From: an uncultured Eubacteriales bacterium
GTDB lineage: Bacteria; Bacillota; Clostridia; Oscillospirales; CAG-272
Direction of reading: 5' to 3'
DNA: 42,484 bases
Assembly: GCA_934481515.1 (NCBI GenBank)
Contig: CAKSPO010000017.1
Span: 1-42,484 of the forward strand
Below are positions 7,912-16,715 of this stretch, piece after piece; position 1 is the stretch's first letter; the number at the start of each line of letters is the position of its first letter. The notes beneath the pieces are model-generated. The model ran no database searches. It worked only from the letters and a program-made list of their open reading frames with translations, and was not told the origin of the DNA. Made by a program: the position numbers and the translations under genes.

Positions 7912-9435
7912 TTGGAACAGAAAATAAAGAAAGAAAAAAAGAACAAGCCCGAGCCGACGACTGCCCGGCGGGTATGGCGCGCGGTCGGCGTCGGTGTCAT
8001 TTACCTTCTGGCGGTTTCGTTCGTTGTGGCGGGGCTGTATTATAAGGCGAATTTCAATATGGCATTCGGAGAGGTACTGTATACAATTCTGTCTCCGCTG
8101 GGCGGGACGGGCGTCGGAACCGTCGAGCAGATTCTTGAACCCTGCCTCCCGCCGATTCTGGTATTTCTTCTCGGCTATGTCGGACTCGTGATTCTGCTCT
8201 GGGACAAAGGGCGTGTCTGGCATATCCTGCGTCTTACCGGTACATGGCTCTGCGTTGCGGGACTGCTTTCATCGGTCATTTATGCGGCGTTTTCCTTTCG
8301 CATCCCGGAGTACATTCAGGGGAGCGCCGGGAAAACGGATCTCTATGAGCAGTATTATGTCGATCCGAATCAGGTTGCCATCACAGCGGACGGAAAAACC
8401 AAAAACCTCATTTATATATATGTGGAAAGTTTGGAGACCACATATGCCTCCGCCGAGGACGGCGGGGCGCAGGCAATCAATTATATGCCGCGGCTGACCG
8501 CACTGGCGAGGGAAAACGTTTCTTTCTCCGGTGGGAAAAAGCTGGGCGGCTTCCACAGTATTGCGGGCACCGGCTGGACGATGGGGGCTCTGTTCGGGAC
8601 GACCTCCGGCGTGCCGTTTTCTCTTGCCGTGTTCGGAAACAAATCGCATAACGCCATGGGACGGGACGGAAAGTTTGCCAACGGTCTGACCACGCTGGGG
8701 GACATCCTTGCCGCAAGAGGGTACACGCAGGAATTCCTGCTTGGCTCCGACCGCGCCTTTGCGGGATGTTCTACCTACCTCGGCGTCCACGGCGACTACC
8801 GGATTTACGACCACGAGACGGCAATCGAAAAGGGAGAAATTCCGGAGGACTACAACGTCTGGTGGGGCTTTGAGGACGAGATTCTGTTCCGCATTGCCAA
8901 AAAAGAACTGCTCGGACTTGCCGCCGAAGGAAAACCGTTCAACTTTACCATGCAGACCATCGATCTGCACCATGTCGGCGGCTACCGCTGCAACCGGTGC
9001 GGAAATCAGTATGATACCACGCTGAAAAACGCCATCGACTGCAATGACCGCCAGATCACGGAATTTGTGGAGTGGTGCCGGGAACAGTCCTTCTTTGAGG
9101 ATACCGTGATCGTGATTACCGGAGACCATCCGCGGATGGACAGCCAGCTGGTGAATCAGACGGATTTTTATGACCGCACGGTCTACAACTGCTTTATCAA
9201 CGCCGCATCGGAGCCGGTAAAGACCCAAAACCGGATAGCCACCTCACTGGACATTTTCCCCTCGGTGCTTGCCGCGATGGGCTTTACCGTGGAAGGCGAC
9301 CGGCTGGGGCTTGGAACCAATCTCTTCTCCGACCGTCCGACACTGGCGGAGGAAAAGGGATATTCGTGGCTGGAGGGCGAGGTCGGAAAGTATTCCGATT
9401 ATTATAAAAAGAACTTCGTCAAAGACCGGAAATAA
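7912..9435 (+). CDS. LTA synthase/OpgB family membrane phosphoglycerol transferase
   Basis: About 507 residues: three N-terminal membrane helices (near residues 20-45, 75-100 and 105-130) then an extracellular alkaline-phosphatase/sulfatase-fold domain. Metal and nucleophile landmarks are NLIYIYVESLE, the GTGWTMGALFG segment with the catalytic Thr, TIDLHHVGGY and VITGDHPRMD. Family members move glycerol-phosphate from phosphatidylglycerol to lipoteichoic acid or membrane glucans. GTGWT-type wording is closer to the OpgB/MdoB side than to classical LtaS. I prefer TTG 7912 because AAAGGAG (7899-7905) lies 6 nt upstream; in-frame ATGs at 7840 and 7885 lack a good site, and starting there would translate the 13-bp repeats. 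A strong terminator follows. The actual acceptor is unknown. Confidence 0.85.
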   Translation: MEQKIKKEKKNKPEPTTARRVWRAVGVGVIYLLAVSFVVAGLYYKANFNMAFGEVLYTILSPLGGTGVGTVEQILEPCLPPILVFLLGYVGLVILLWDKGRVWHILRLTGTWLCVAGLLSSVIYAAFSFRIPEYIQGSAGKTDLYEQYYVDPNQVAITADGKTKNLIYIYVESLETTYASAEDGGAQAINYMPRLTALARENVSFSGGKKLGGFHSIAGTGWTMGALFGTTSGVPFSLAVFGNKSHNAMGRDGKFANGLTTLGDILAARGYTQEFLLGSDRAFAGCSTYLGVHGDYRIYDHETAIEKGEIPEDYNVWWGFEDEILFRIAKKELLGLAAEGKPFNFTMQTIDLHHVGGYRCNRCGNQYDTTLKNAIDCNDRQITEFVEWCREQSFFEDTVIVITGDHPRMDSQLVNQTDFYDRTVYNCFINAASEPVKTQNRIATSLDIFPSVLAAMGFTVEGDRLGLGTNLFSDRPTLAEEKGYSWLEGEVGKYSDYYKKNFVKDRK

Positions 9436-9442
9436 AAAGCGG

Positions 9443-9479
9443 AAAGATTCCATCTGTCACACGGATGGAATCTTTTTTT
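9443..9479 (+). terminator. Rho-independent terminator
   Basis: AAAGATTCCATC (9443-9454) pairs with GATGGAATCTTT (9464-9475) and runs into seven T residues. It ends the LTA synthase-like transcript before the heat-shock operon. Confidence 0.9.
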
Positions 9480-9532
9480 AGCACTTGACCGCCGTGTTAA
9501 CAATTTGTTTACAAGTAAATTGCGAAAACCTA

Positions 9533-9561
9533 TTGACAAACCGAATAAAAAGTGGTAAATT
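9533..9561 (+). promoter_or_regulatory. Sigma-A promoter of the hrcA operon
   Basis: TTGACA (9533-9538) and TAAATT (9556-9561) are 17 nt apart. The CIRCE operator begins 11 nt after the -10, covering the expected transcription start, the usual HrcA repression arrangement. Confidence 0.8.
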
Positions 9562-9572
9562 TGTAGCATAGT

Positions 9573-9599
9573 TTAGCACTCTCAATCAATGAGTGCTAA
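9573..9599 (+). promoter_or_regulatory. CIRCE operator (HrcA binding site)
   Basis: A perfect TTAGCACTC-N9-GAGTGCTAA inverted repeat, identical to the CIRCE consensus. HrcA bound here blocks transcription until heat stress titrates the GroEL-dependent repressor (established for the family). Confidence 0.97.
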
Positions 9600-9637
9600 A
9601 ATGAACCCAAAAAGGATAAAGAAGGAGGAAAAACGAC

Positions 9638-10717
9638 ATGAGTTCCGATCCGAACGGATTATCCGAGCGGAAAAAGCAGATATTAAAAGCGATTGTGGAT
9701 GCGCATATTGAAGGCGGCGAACCGGTCGGCTCCAAATTTATCCTGCAGAATCAAAAGCTCAACTGCTCCTCTGCCACCATCCGCAACGAGATGGCGGAGC
9801 TGGAGGAGATGGGGTATCTGGAGCAGCCGCACGCATCCGCAGGACGGGTGCCGAGTGAGCTTGGCTACCGGTTTTATGTGGATTCTCTCATCAAGCACTA
9901 TGTGATGACCACGCATGAGATCGCGCAGATCAATGCACTGCTCCGCTCCAAGATGGGGGAGTTGGATCAGATTCTGCTTGCGGCATCCAATCTGGCGTCC
10001 AGCATGACCAATTATACCGGTCTCGCGGTCAAGCCGCGGGTCGGCTCGGTCAGCATCAGCAAGTTCAAAACCATCTATCTGGAGCCGGATCATTATGTTT
10101 TGGTTGCAGTGGACTCCAACGGAAACGTCAAAAGCAAGCACCTGCGCACGGAGCGGCAGCCTCTGACGGAGTCGGGACTTGCGCATCTTTCGGAGGTGCT
10201 CAACGCACATCTTGCCGGGCTCCCTGCCGAGCAGATTACGCTCCCCATCATTATGCAGATGGAAACGGAGTTAGGCGGCGACGCACCGCTGGCAGGAGAT
10301 GCCATCAAGGTCATTTATGACCTGCTCCGGGAGTTGGACACGGGCGAGATGCGGATCAGCGGCATTGACCGGCTGTTGCAGTACCCCGAATACAGCGATG
10401 TCAATCAACTGCAGGAGCTTTTGGGAACGCTGGAAAAGAAAGAGGATATTGTGGATCTGGTCTCCCGCAGCGACAGCGATGACATCAACGTCGTCATTGG
10501 CTCCGAGAGTCAGGTCAAGGTCATGAACAATTCCGCACTGGTATTCAAACCGATTACCAAGGACGGAAAAACGCTGGGCGCGATCGGAGTTCTGGGTCCC
10601 CGCCGGATGGATTATGCCAAGGTATTGGCGACGCTGGAGGGCTTGAGTGGAAACATTTCCGATCTTATTCACGCAAACAAACAGCTGAACGGAGGAGATA
10701 CCGATGGAGGAAAATAG
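9638..10717 (+). CDS. hrcA: Heat-inducible transcription repressor HrcA
   Basis: A 359-residue CIRCE-binding repressor of class I heat-shock genes. The N-terminal winged helix (SERKKQILKAIVDAHIEGGE, then SSATIRNEMAELEEMGYLEQPHASAGRVPS) is diagnostic, followed by the GAF-like and dimerisation region. AAGGAGG lies 9 nt before ATG 9638. It is the first gene of the operon and represses its own promoter through the CIRCE element just upstream. Its last 14 nt overlap grpE in another frame, implying translational coupling. Length is normal. Confidence 0.97.
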   Translation: MSSDPNGLSERKKQILKAIVDAHIEGGEPVGSKFILQNQKLNCSSATIRNEMAELEEMGYLEQPHASAGRVPSELGYRFYVDSLIKHYVMTTHEIAQINALLRSKMGELDQILLAASNLASSMTNYTGLAVKPRVGSVSISKFKTIYLEPDHYVLVAVDSNGNVKSKHLRTERQPLTESGLAHLSEVLNAHLAGLPAEQITLPIIMQMETELGGDAPLAGDAIKVIYDLLRELDTGEMRISGIDRLLQYPEYSDVNQLQELLGTLEKKEDIVDLVSRSDSDDINVVIGSESQVKVMNNSALVFKPITKDGKTLGAIGVLGPRRMDYAKVLATLEGLSGNISDLIHANKQLNGGDTDGGK

Positions 10718-11282
10718 AACCGCGACGGAGGCAGAGCAGGAGCCGAAGGCGGAACCAGCAGCCACAGCTGCGGAGTCTGCGGGCGCAACCGCAGGCGGAA
10801 AGAACGAAAAAAAGAAGCTGAAAAAAGCAGAGGCGGAGCTGAACGAACTGAAAAAAGAGCTGGAAGCAAAGAAAGCCGAATGCGAAGCCGCCAACGATAA
10901 ATACCTGCGCATGATGGCAGAGTACGACAACTTCCGGAAGCGGAGCGCGAAGGAGAAGGAAAGCGTCTATGCCGACGCATACGGAGACTGCATTTCCAAT
11001 CTTCTGCCGGTACTGGACAATCTGGAGCGCGCCAGGAAATTCGACAATCTGGACGCGGTGCGCAAGGGTCTTGACATGACCGTCAAGGCGTTTGATGCCG
11101 CGCTGGAAAAGATGGGAATCACCGAGGTGGAGACAAAGACCTTTGATCCGAATCTGCACAATGCGGTGATGCACATCGAGGACGACCAATACGGGGAGTC
11201 CGAAATTGTGGAGGTGCTCCAGAAGGGGTACCGTAAGGGTGATAAGATCATCCGCTATGCCATGGTCAAGGTCGCAAACTGA
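10704..11282 (+). CDS. grpE: Nucleotide exchange factor GrpE
   Basis: A 192-residue co-chaperone that releases ADP from DnaK. The first 35 residues are low-complexity Ala/Glu, followed by a long Lys/Glu-rich coiled coil and then the conserved block YLRMMAEYDNFRKRSAKE. The C-terminal beta-wing includes FDPNLHNAVMHIED and the family ending GYRKGDKIIRYAMVKVAN. GGAGGAG lies just upstream of ATG 10704, inside the end of hrcA, giving a 14-nt overlap. dnaK follows after 69 nt. Confidence 0.97.
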   Translation: MEENRTATEAEQEPKAEPAATAAESAGATAGGKNEKKKLKKAEAELNELKKELEAKKAECEAANDKYLRMMAEYDNFRKRSAKEKESVYADAYGDCISNLLPVLDNLERARKFDNLDAVRKGLDMTVKAFDAALEKMGITEVETKTFDPNLHNAVMHIEDDQYGESEIVEVLQKGYRKGDKIIRYAMVKVAN

Positions 11283-11351
11283 CCGATGTCCGTGGACGAA
11301 AAATTCTGGTTCAAATTTTAACTGATAAATATTTTATCGGAGGAAACTGTT

Positions 11352-13193
11352 ATGGGAAAAATTATTGGTATTGACCTTGGCACCACCAACTCCTGTGTGG
11401 CTGTATATGAAGGTTCCGAGCCGGTCGTCATTCCGAATGCCGAAGGCTCGCGTACAACGCCGTCTGTCGTGGCATTCTCCAAGACGGGCGAAAGAATGGT
11501 CGGTCAGGTTGCAAAGAGACAGGCAATTACCAACCCCGACCGCACCGTCATCTCCATCAAGAGAGAGATGGGTACCACTTACAAAAAGACCATTGACGGA
11601 AAGACCTACACTCCGCAGGAGTTTTCCGCAATGATTCTGCAAAAGCTGAAGGCGGACGCAGAGGCATATCTCGGAACCACCGTCAATCAGGCGGTCATTA
11701 CCGTTCCGGCGTACTTCTCCGACGCACAGCGTCAGGCAACCAAGGATGCCGGTAAGATCGCGGGTCTGGAGGTTCTCCGGATCATCAACGAGCCGACCGC
11801 CGCGGCGCTGGCTTACGGCATGGATAAGGAAGCCAATCAGAAGATCATGGTATTCGACCTTGGCGGCGGTACGTTCGATGTATCCCTCCTGGAGATTTCG
11901 GACGGCGTGTTTGAAGTGCTTGCCACCAACGGCGATACGAGACTTGGCGGCGATGATTTCGACCAGAGAGTTATTGACTGGATGGCAGACGCGTTCCAGA
12001 AGGAGCACGGCATCGACCTGCGGAAGGATAAGATGGTGCTGCAGAGACTGCGTGACGCGGCGGAGAAGGCAAAGATTGAGCTGTCCGGTATGACCAGCAC
12101 CTCCATTAACCTGCCGTTCATCACGGCAACCGCAGAGGGACCGTTGCACTTCGAGGCAACCCTGACCCGTGCGGAGTTCGACCGCATCACTGCGGATCTG
12201 GTCGAGAGAACCATGGTTCCGACCAAGAAGGCTCTGGCAGATGCCGGACTTTCGGTCAATCAGGTAGACAAGGTGCTTCTCGTCGGCGGTTCCACAAGAA
12301 TTCCCGCCGTGCAGGAGGCAGTGAAGAAGTTCATCGGCAAGGAACCCTTCAAGGGTATCAACCCGGATGAGTGCGTTGCAATCGGCGCGGCAATTCAGGG
12401 CGGTGTGCTTGGCGGAGAGGTCAAGGATCTGCTCCTTTTGGATGTCACGCCTCTGTCGCTCGGCATTGAGACGCTGGGCGGCGTATTCAACCGGATCATT
12501 GACCGGAACACGACCATCCCGGTAAAGAAGAGCCAGGTGTATTCCACCGCTGCGGACGGTCAGACCTCCGTGGAGATTCATGTGCTTCAGGGTGAGCGCG
12601 AGATGGCGGCAAACAATACCACCCTCGGCCGCTTCATTCTGGACGGTATTACACCCGCACCCCGCGGAATTCCGCAGATTGAGGTCACATTTGACATCGA
12701 TGCAAACGGCATCGTCAATGTCACCGCAAAGGACAAGGGAACCGGCAAGGAACAGCATATCACCATCACCTCTTCCACCAACATGAGCAAAGAGGACATC
12801 GACCGCGCCGTGAAGGATGCGGAAAAGTTCGCGGAAGAGGATAAAAAAGCCAAGGAAGCCGTCGACATCAAAAACCGTGCGGATTCCGTGATCTTCCAGA
12901 GCGAAAAGACGCTGACCGAGCTTGGCGACAAGGCGGATCCTGCGGACGCACAGGAAGTGAAGAACGCGATTGAAAAGCTGAAGGAGACCATGAAGGGGAA
13001 CGACCTGGAAGCCATCAAGGCAGACACCGAGGCGGTGGAGAAGTCCTTCTATAAGATTTCCGAGAAGCTGTACAGCCAGCAGCAGGCGGGCGCGGATGCG
13101 GGCGCAAACGGCGCACAGGGCAACACAAACGGCGGCAATGACGGCACGTACTATAACGCCAACTATGAGGATCATTCCGGCAACAATCAGTAA
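11352..13193 (+). CDS. dnaK: Molecular chaperone DnaK (Hsp70)
   Basis: A 613-residue Hsp70 that binds unfolded peptides in an ATP-driven cycle with DnaJ and GrpE. Phosphate-1 motif IGIDLGTTNSCVAVYEG, phosphate-2 motif VFDLGGGTFDVSLLEI and adenosine motif VLLVGGSTRIPAV are all intact. The substrate-binding domain begins after the linker VKDLLLLDVTPLSLG. The C-terminal tail is Gly/Asn/Ala-rich and ends GNNQ. GGAGG lies about 8 nt before ATG 11352. An antisense open frame of the same length covers the gene; I treat it as a composition artefact. Confidence 0.98.
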   Translation: MGKIIGIDLGTTNSCVAVYEGSEPVVIPNAEGSRTTPSVVAFSKTGERMVGQVAKRQAITNPDRTVISIKREMGTTYKKTIDGKTYTPQEFSAMILQKLKADAEAYLGTTVNQAVITVPAYFSDAQRQATKDAGKIAGLEVLRIINEPTAAALAYGMDKEANQKIMVFDLGGGTFDVSLLEISDGVFEVLATNGDTRLGGDDFDQRVIDWMADAFQKEHGIDLRKDKMVLQRLRDAAEKAKIELSGMTSTSINLPFITATAEGPLHFEATLTRAEFDRITADLVERTMVPTKKALADAGLSVNQVDKVLLVGGSTRIPAVQEAVKKFIGKEPFKGINPDECVAIGAAIQGGVLGGEVKDLLLLDVTPLSLGIETLGGVFNRIIDRNTTIPVKKSQVYSTAADGQTSVEIHVLQGEREMAANNTTLGRFILDGITPAPRGIPQIEVTFDIDANGIVNVTAKDKGTGKEQHITITSSTNMSKEDIDRAVKDAEKFAEEDKKAKEAVDIKNRADSVIFQSEKTLTELGDKADPADAQEVKNAIEKLKETMKGNDLEAIKADTEAVEKSFYKISEKLYSQQQAGADAGANGAQGNTNGGNDGTYYNANYEDHSGNNQ

Positions 13194-13216
13194 CGGTCGG
13201 ATCCATGCGGATTTTT

Positions 13217-13249
13217 ACGGGAAAGGCGCCCTTTGGGTGCCTTTCCCGT
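13217..13249. other. Intercistronic hairpin between dnaK and dnaJ
   Basis: ACGGGAAAGGCGCC (13217-13230) pairs with GGTGCCTTTCCCGT (13236-13249) with a single G-T pair. No U-run follows on either strand, so it may stabilise dnaK mRNA or cause partial termination that lowers dnaJ relative to dnaK (inference). Confidence 0.6.
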
Positions 13250-13328
13250 CGGGCGTATAAAAACGGACGTGCGGAAGGCGCGACGGAAGACGTCTGCCCG
13301 CTTTTTCAACACATCGGAAGGATAACAC

Positions 13329-14477
13329 ATGGCAGAGAAAAGAGATTACTATGAGGTTCTCGGCGTAGACAAGAATGCGGACGCGGGAACCATCAAAAAG
13401 GCATATTATAAGCTGGCAAAGCAGTACCACCCGGATGCCAATCCCGGAGACAAGGTTGCCGAGGAAAAATTCAAGGAAGTCAATGAAGCCTATGAGGTTT
13501 TGTCCGATGCGGAGAAAAAGGCGAAATATGACCGTTACGGTCACGCCGCCTTTGATCCTTCCGCGGGTGCGGGCGGAGACGGCGGCTTCGGGGGCTTCGG
13601 CGGGTTTACCGATTTCGGCGACCTCGGCGACATTCTCGGCGGGATGTTCGGGGGCGCATTCGGCGGCGGAGCACGTCGCCGGAACGGACCGGTTCCGGGA
13701 GACGACATCGGAACCTCCATCGGAATTTCCTTTGAGGAAGCGGTATTCGGTGTCAAGAAGGACATTTCCTACAACCGGATCTGCCGTTGCCCCGACTGTA
13801 AGGGGAGCGGAGCCGCAGGCGGTACCGCACCCGAGACCTGCACGGTCTGTCAGGGAACGGGACAGGTGCGCCGCGTCCAGCGGATGGGCGGCATGTCTTT
13901 TCAGTCTACGGCGCCGTGCGAAGCCTGCCACGGAACCGGTAAGATTATCAAAAATCCCTGTTCCAAATGCCGCGGTACTGGGCTGTTGCGTGAGAACAAG
14001 CGCCTGACGGTTTCCATTCCTGCCGGTATCGACAACGGAGAGCACATTGCCCTGCGAGGTCAGGGAAACGACGGAAAGAACGGAGGACCCGCAGGTGATC
14101 TGATTATCACGGTGTCGGTGCGCCCGCACAACCTGTTCGAGCGGGACGGCTACAACCTTTACTGCGAGGTTCCCCTGACCGTTGCGGAAGCGACACTGGG
14201 TGCCGAAATTGATGTGCCGACACTGGAAGGAAACGCCAAATATACCATTCCGGAGGGAACCCAGCCCGGCACCCGCTTTACCCTGCGGGGCAAGGGCGTG
14301 CCCTATATCAACGGGAACGGACGCCGCGGCGACCTGATTTTCCGCGTGGCGGTCGAGATCCCGAAGGGACTGAACGACAAGCAGAAGGATGCCATGCGCG
14401 CCTTTGCCGACAGCTGCGGGGAAGGAAACTACGCAAAGCATAAGCAGTTTTTCAAAAAGCTCTTCGGACAAAAGTAA
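13329..14477 (+). CDS. dnaJ: Chaperone DnaJ (Hsp40)
   Basis: A 382-residue DnaK co-chaperone. The J domain carries HPD at residues 34-36, followed by a Gly/Phe-rich stretch of about 45 residues. The zinc-binding region has the four repeats CPDCKGSG, CTVCQGTG, CEACHGTG and CSKCRGTG, followed by the two C-terminal beta domains. AAGGA precedes ATG 13329. It is the fourth gene of the hrcA operon. prmA starts within 20 nt of the stop. Confidence 0.98.
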   Translation: MAEKRDYYEVLGVDKNADAGTIKKAYYKLAKQYHPDANPGDKVAEEKFKEVNEAYEVLSDAEKKAKYDRYGHAAFDPSAGAGGDGGFGGFGGFTDFGDLGDILGGMFGGAFGGGARRRNGPVPGDDIGTSIGISFEEAVFGVKKDISYNRICRCPDCKGSGAAGGTAPETCTVCQGTGQVRRVQRMGGMSFQSTAPCEACHGTGKIIKNPCSKCRGTGLLRENKRLTVSIPAGIDNGEHIALRGQGNDGKNGGPAGDLIITVSVRPHNLFERDGYNLYCEVPLTVAEATLGAEIDVPTLEGNAKYTIPEGTQPGTRFTLRGKGVPYINGNGRRGDLIFRVAVEIPKGLNDKQKDAMRAFADSCGEGNYAKHKQFFKKLFGQK

Positions 14478-14494
14478 ACGGAATGGAGAAACAT

Positions 14495-15451
14495 ATGCCG
14501 GACAAGGATTATATGTGCGGTGACTACGGTACCGAAACACAATGGACGCAGGTGCGGGTGACCGTCCGGCTGGAGGAGCTGGACGAACTGACCGCCATCA
14601 TGAGCATGGTGTCCAACAATCTGCAAATTGAGGACTACAGCGATATTGATCTGAAAAGCTGTTACGGGGATCTGATCGACGAGAGCATTCTCAACGCAGA
14701 CAAAACAATCGCCTCCGTGTCGGTGTATCTTCCGGCAGAGCGGAGCGTCCCGGAGTGCCTTGCGTTTCTGCGGGAGCGCTTTTCCGCGGCGGGACTGAAC
14801 GATGCCAGAATCGAAACGGTCGGGGTCAACGAGGAGGACTGGGCAAATTCCTGGAAAGCGTACTACAAGCCCATCCGGATCGGGGAACACCTTGTGATCG
14901 TCCCCGCGTGGGAAAAGTACGAGGCAAAGCCGGGGGACTTGATCGTACGGATGGATCCCGGTATGGCATTCGGAACGGGAACACACGAAACCACGCGCCT
15001 TGTAATCCGGATGCTGGAGAAGTACGTAAAGCCCGGTTGCCGGATGCTGGATGTCGGGACGGGGAGCGGAATTCTTTCCATCTGCGCATCTAAACTGGGC
15101 GCGGGAGAATGCCGCGCCTACGACATCGACCCGATGGCAGCGCGGGTGGCAAATGAAAACATCCGCGACAGCGGACTGAAGAACATCACGTGCGAGGTGT
15201 CGGATCTCTTGCGGCAGGTGGATCGTTCCGCCCCGTATGACCTGATCTGCGCCAACATCGTGGCGGATATCATCATCCGGATGACGCCGGAGGTCGGGGC
15301 ACTGATGCATGACCGGACGGTGCTTCTCGCGTCGGGAATCATTCTGGAACGCGCGCAGGATGTGATCGATTGCTTTGAGCGGAACGGATTCCGGGTTGTG
15401 GATCGCACGGAGGATAACGGCTGGTGCGGTCTTGCTGTAATGAAGAAATAA
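14495..15451 (+). CDS. prmA: Ribosomal protein L11 methyltransferase PrmA
   Basis: About 318 residues: an N-terminal L11-recognition domain and a C-terminal class I SAM methyltransferase. DPGMAFGTGTHETTRL, LDVGTGSGILSI (SAM binding) and ANIVADIII are family signatures. It methylates lysines and the N-terminus of ribosomal protein L11. I prefer ATG 14495, with GGAG 6 nt upstream; ATG 14483 has no Shine-Dalgarno. Placement directly after dnaJ is common in Firmicutes and fits one heat-shock transcript. Confidence 0.95.
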   Translation: MPDKDYMCGDYGTETQWTQVRVTVRLEELDELTAIMSMVSNNLQIEDYSDIDLKSCYGDLIDESILNADKTIASVSVYLPAERSVPECLAFLRERFSAAGLNDARIETVGVNEEDWANSWKAYYKPIRIGEHLVIVPAWEKYEAKPGDLIVRMDPGMAFGTGTHETTRLVIRMLEKYVKPGCRMLDVGTGSGILSICASKLGAGECRAYDIDPMAARVANENIRDSGLKNITCEVSDLLRQVDRSAPYDLICANIVADIIIRMTPEVGALMHDRTVLLASGIILERAQDVIDCFERNGFRVVDRTEDNGWCGLAVMKK

Positions 15452-15458
15452 ACCGTAT

Positions 15459-15503
15459 ACAAACAAGGGGCTGCTGCAAAAAAAGCAACAGTCCCTTGTT
15501 TGT
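15459..15503. terminator. Bidirectional terminator between convergent genes
   Basis: Arms 15459-15477 and 15485-15503 pair over 19 positions with two G-T wobbles around an A7 loop. It lies between prmA and the convergent acetyltransferase and would serve both. Confidence 0.8.
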
Positions 15504-15519
15504 TATGCTTTCCTTTGGT

Positions 15520-16104
15520 TCAGCGCCCGTGGCGGCTCCGCCACTCTGCCGAGAGAATGGCGCAGACTCCGACGCTGACATAGGTTCCCTTGACCAACAG
15601 GGATTCCCGCATACAGCCCTCATAGGTCATGCCGACCTTTTCCATGACGTGGCGGGAACGGTCGTTTCCCTCCATAAAGCGGGCTTCAATGCGGTGCAGT
15701 CCGAGCGTTTCAAATCCGAAGCGGAGTACCCGCTCCAAAGCCTCCGTTGCGATGCCCTTTCCCCAGTATTCCGGGTTGAGAACATACCCGACCTCGGCGC
15801 TGTCGGACGGGCAATGGAAGGCGGTAAAGCCGCAGGTACCAATCATCTTGCAGTCCGGCTCATAGACTACAGCCCAATCGTAAAACATCCCGGTGGCATA
15901 CCGGGTTCCGAGGTATTGCAGATATTCTCTGGTATAGTCCCGATCCGGGTGTGGATACCAGGTCAGATATTCCGTCACATCCTGCCGGGAGGCGTATTCA
16001 TACATGTCCGAGGTGTCGCTGATCAGCATTTTCCGCAGGGTCAGCCGCTCGGTGGTCAATTCCGGCAGATGCGAAAAGACCCGGTAGATTTTTTCCTTTT
16101 TCAT
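15520..16104 (-). CDS. GNAT family acetyltransferase (RimJ/RimL type)
   Basis: A 194-residue N-acetyltransferase. TERLTLRKM at the start, EVGYVLNPEYWGKGIATEAL (acetyl-CoA-binding segment), and ARFMEGNDRSRHVMEKVGM are typical of the RimJ/RimL group that acetylates ribosomal proteins or small amines. It is alone on the minus strand with its own promoter at 16137-16165 and shares a terminator with prmA. The start ATG at 16104 has only a distant AAGGAA, 12 nt away. The substrate is unknown. Confidence 0.88.
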   Translation of the reverse strand: MKKEKIYRVFSHLPELTTERLTLRKMLISDTSDMYEYASRQDVTEYLTWYPHPDRDYTREYLQYLGTRYATGMFYDWAVVYEPDCKMIGTCGFTAFHCPSDSAEVGYVLNPEYWGKGIATEALERVLRFGFETLGLHRIEARFMEGNDRSRHVMEKVGMTYEGCMRESLLVKGTYVSVGVCAILSAEWRSRHGR

Positions 16105-16136
16105 TCTGTGTTCAATTCCTTGTTTGGTTTCTCCTC

Positions 16137-16165
16137 ATTATAGCGGATTTTTCCTGCAATTACAA
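16137..16165 (-). promoter_or_regulatory. Promoter for the GNAT gene
   Basis: On the minus strand TTGTAA (16165-16160) and TATAAT (16142-16137) are 17 nt apart, about 33 nt before the start codon. Confidence 0.65.
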
Positions 16166-16224
16166 GGCATTTTGCAAAAAAATGAGAAGTTTTCGGGCAG
16201 ATACTTTCTTTTCGGGGCAAAATA

Positions 16225-16233
16225 TGTTATACT
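16225..16233 (+). promoter_or_regulatory. Extended -10 promoter of the racemase/Mur-ligase operon
   Basis: TGTTATACT is an extended -10 (TG-N-TATACT). The -35 position holds only TTTCTT. It lies about 60 nt before the first gene of the operon. Confidence 0.5.
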
Positions 16234-16292
16234 TATTTTATGTTCCTCCGTGTCGGAAAAGTGCCGGGGGAAAAAGAGAAGGGGGGGTATGT

Positions 16293-16715
16293 ATGGACGG
16301 CAGCGGAACTGCTTTTCCGGGGGAGCGGATTGTCCCCGTGTTTCTGGGGTACACGCGGGATTCCGGAGAACTTGCACGGCAGATTTACCGGAAATACCGG
16401 GTCTTATCGCATGTGTTCTGTGAGCCGGTTTCCGCCTCCAGACGGCTCTCCCTTTGGCTGTATATGAAGTTTCACACGGTTCCGCACACGGAAGGGGATC
16501 AGCTGATGCTCCGTGCGCTGACGGATTTTGCCGCACAGCTGGAGGGAGCGGACGTGCTTCTTTATCTGATTCCCTGTACGGAAGCTTATGCGGGAATGGT
16601 ATGGAATCATTCCGGGGAACTGGAATCAAGATTTTTGATTGCGGAGCCTTGGGAGCTGGAGCAGGAATATCTGGACGAAGCGTTGCCCGGACAGAAGGAG
16701 GGCGGAGATGAATAA
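16293..16715 (+). CDS. Small protein resembling a stand-alone pre-ATP-grasp domain
   Basis: 140 residues with a purine-rich GAAGGGGGGG site 5 nt before ATG 16293. The pattern of a strand ending VPVFLG, a helix ELARQIYRKY, a strand VLSHVF and later LLYLIPCTEAYAGMVWNHSGEL resembles the N-terminal pre-ATP-grasp domain of carboxylate-amine ligases such as D-aspartate ligase. Those enzymes continue with some 250 residues of ATP-grasp catalytic domain, which is absent: the frame stops at 16715, eight bases into the racemase gene. It could be a truncated ligase kept by the operon, a binding or regulatory subunit, or an unrelated small protein. The family resemblance is my reading, not a search result. 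The gene keeps its start site and couples to the next gene, so it looks translated. Confidence 0.6.
   Translation: MDGSGTAFPGERIVPVFLGYTRDSGELARQIYRKYRVLSHVFCEPVSASRRLSLWLYMKFHTVPHTEGDQLMLRALTDFAAQLEGADVLLYLIPCTEAYAGMVWNHSGELESRFLIAEPWELEQEYLDEALPGQKEGGDE

Noticed and set aside
11334..13175. A 613-codon open frame antisense to dnaK, the same length as dnaK
   Set aside because: Long antisense frames over dnaK arise from its GC-rich codon pattern. There is no ribosome site, and the translation has no recognisable motif.
15424..16143. 239-codon plus-strand frame opposite the GNAT gene
   Set aside because: The minus strand encodes a clear GNAT enzyme; the plus frame is its shadow.
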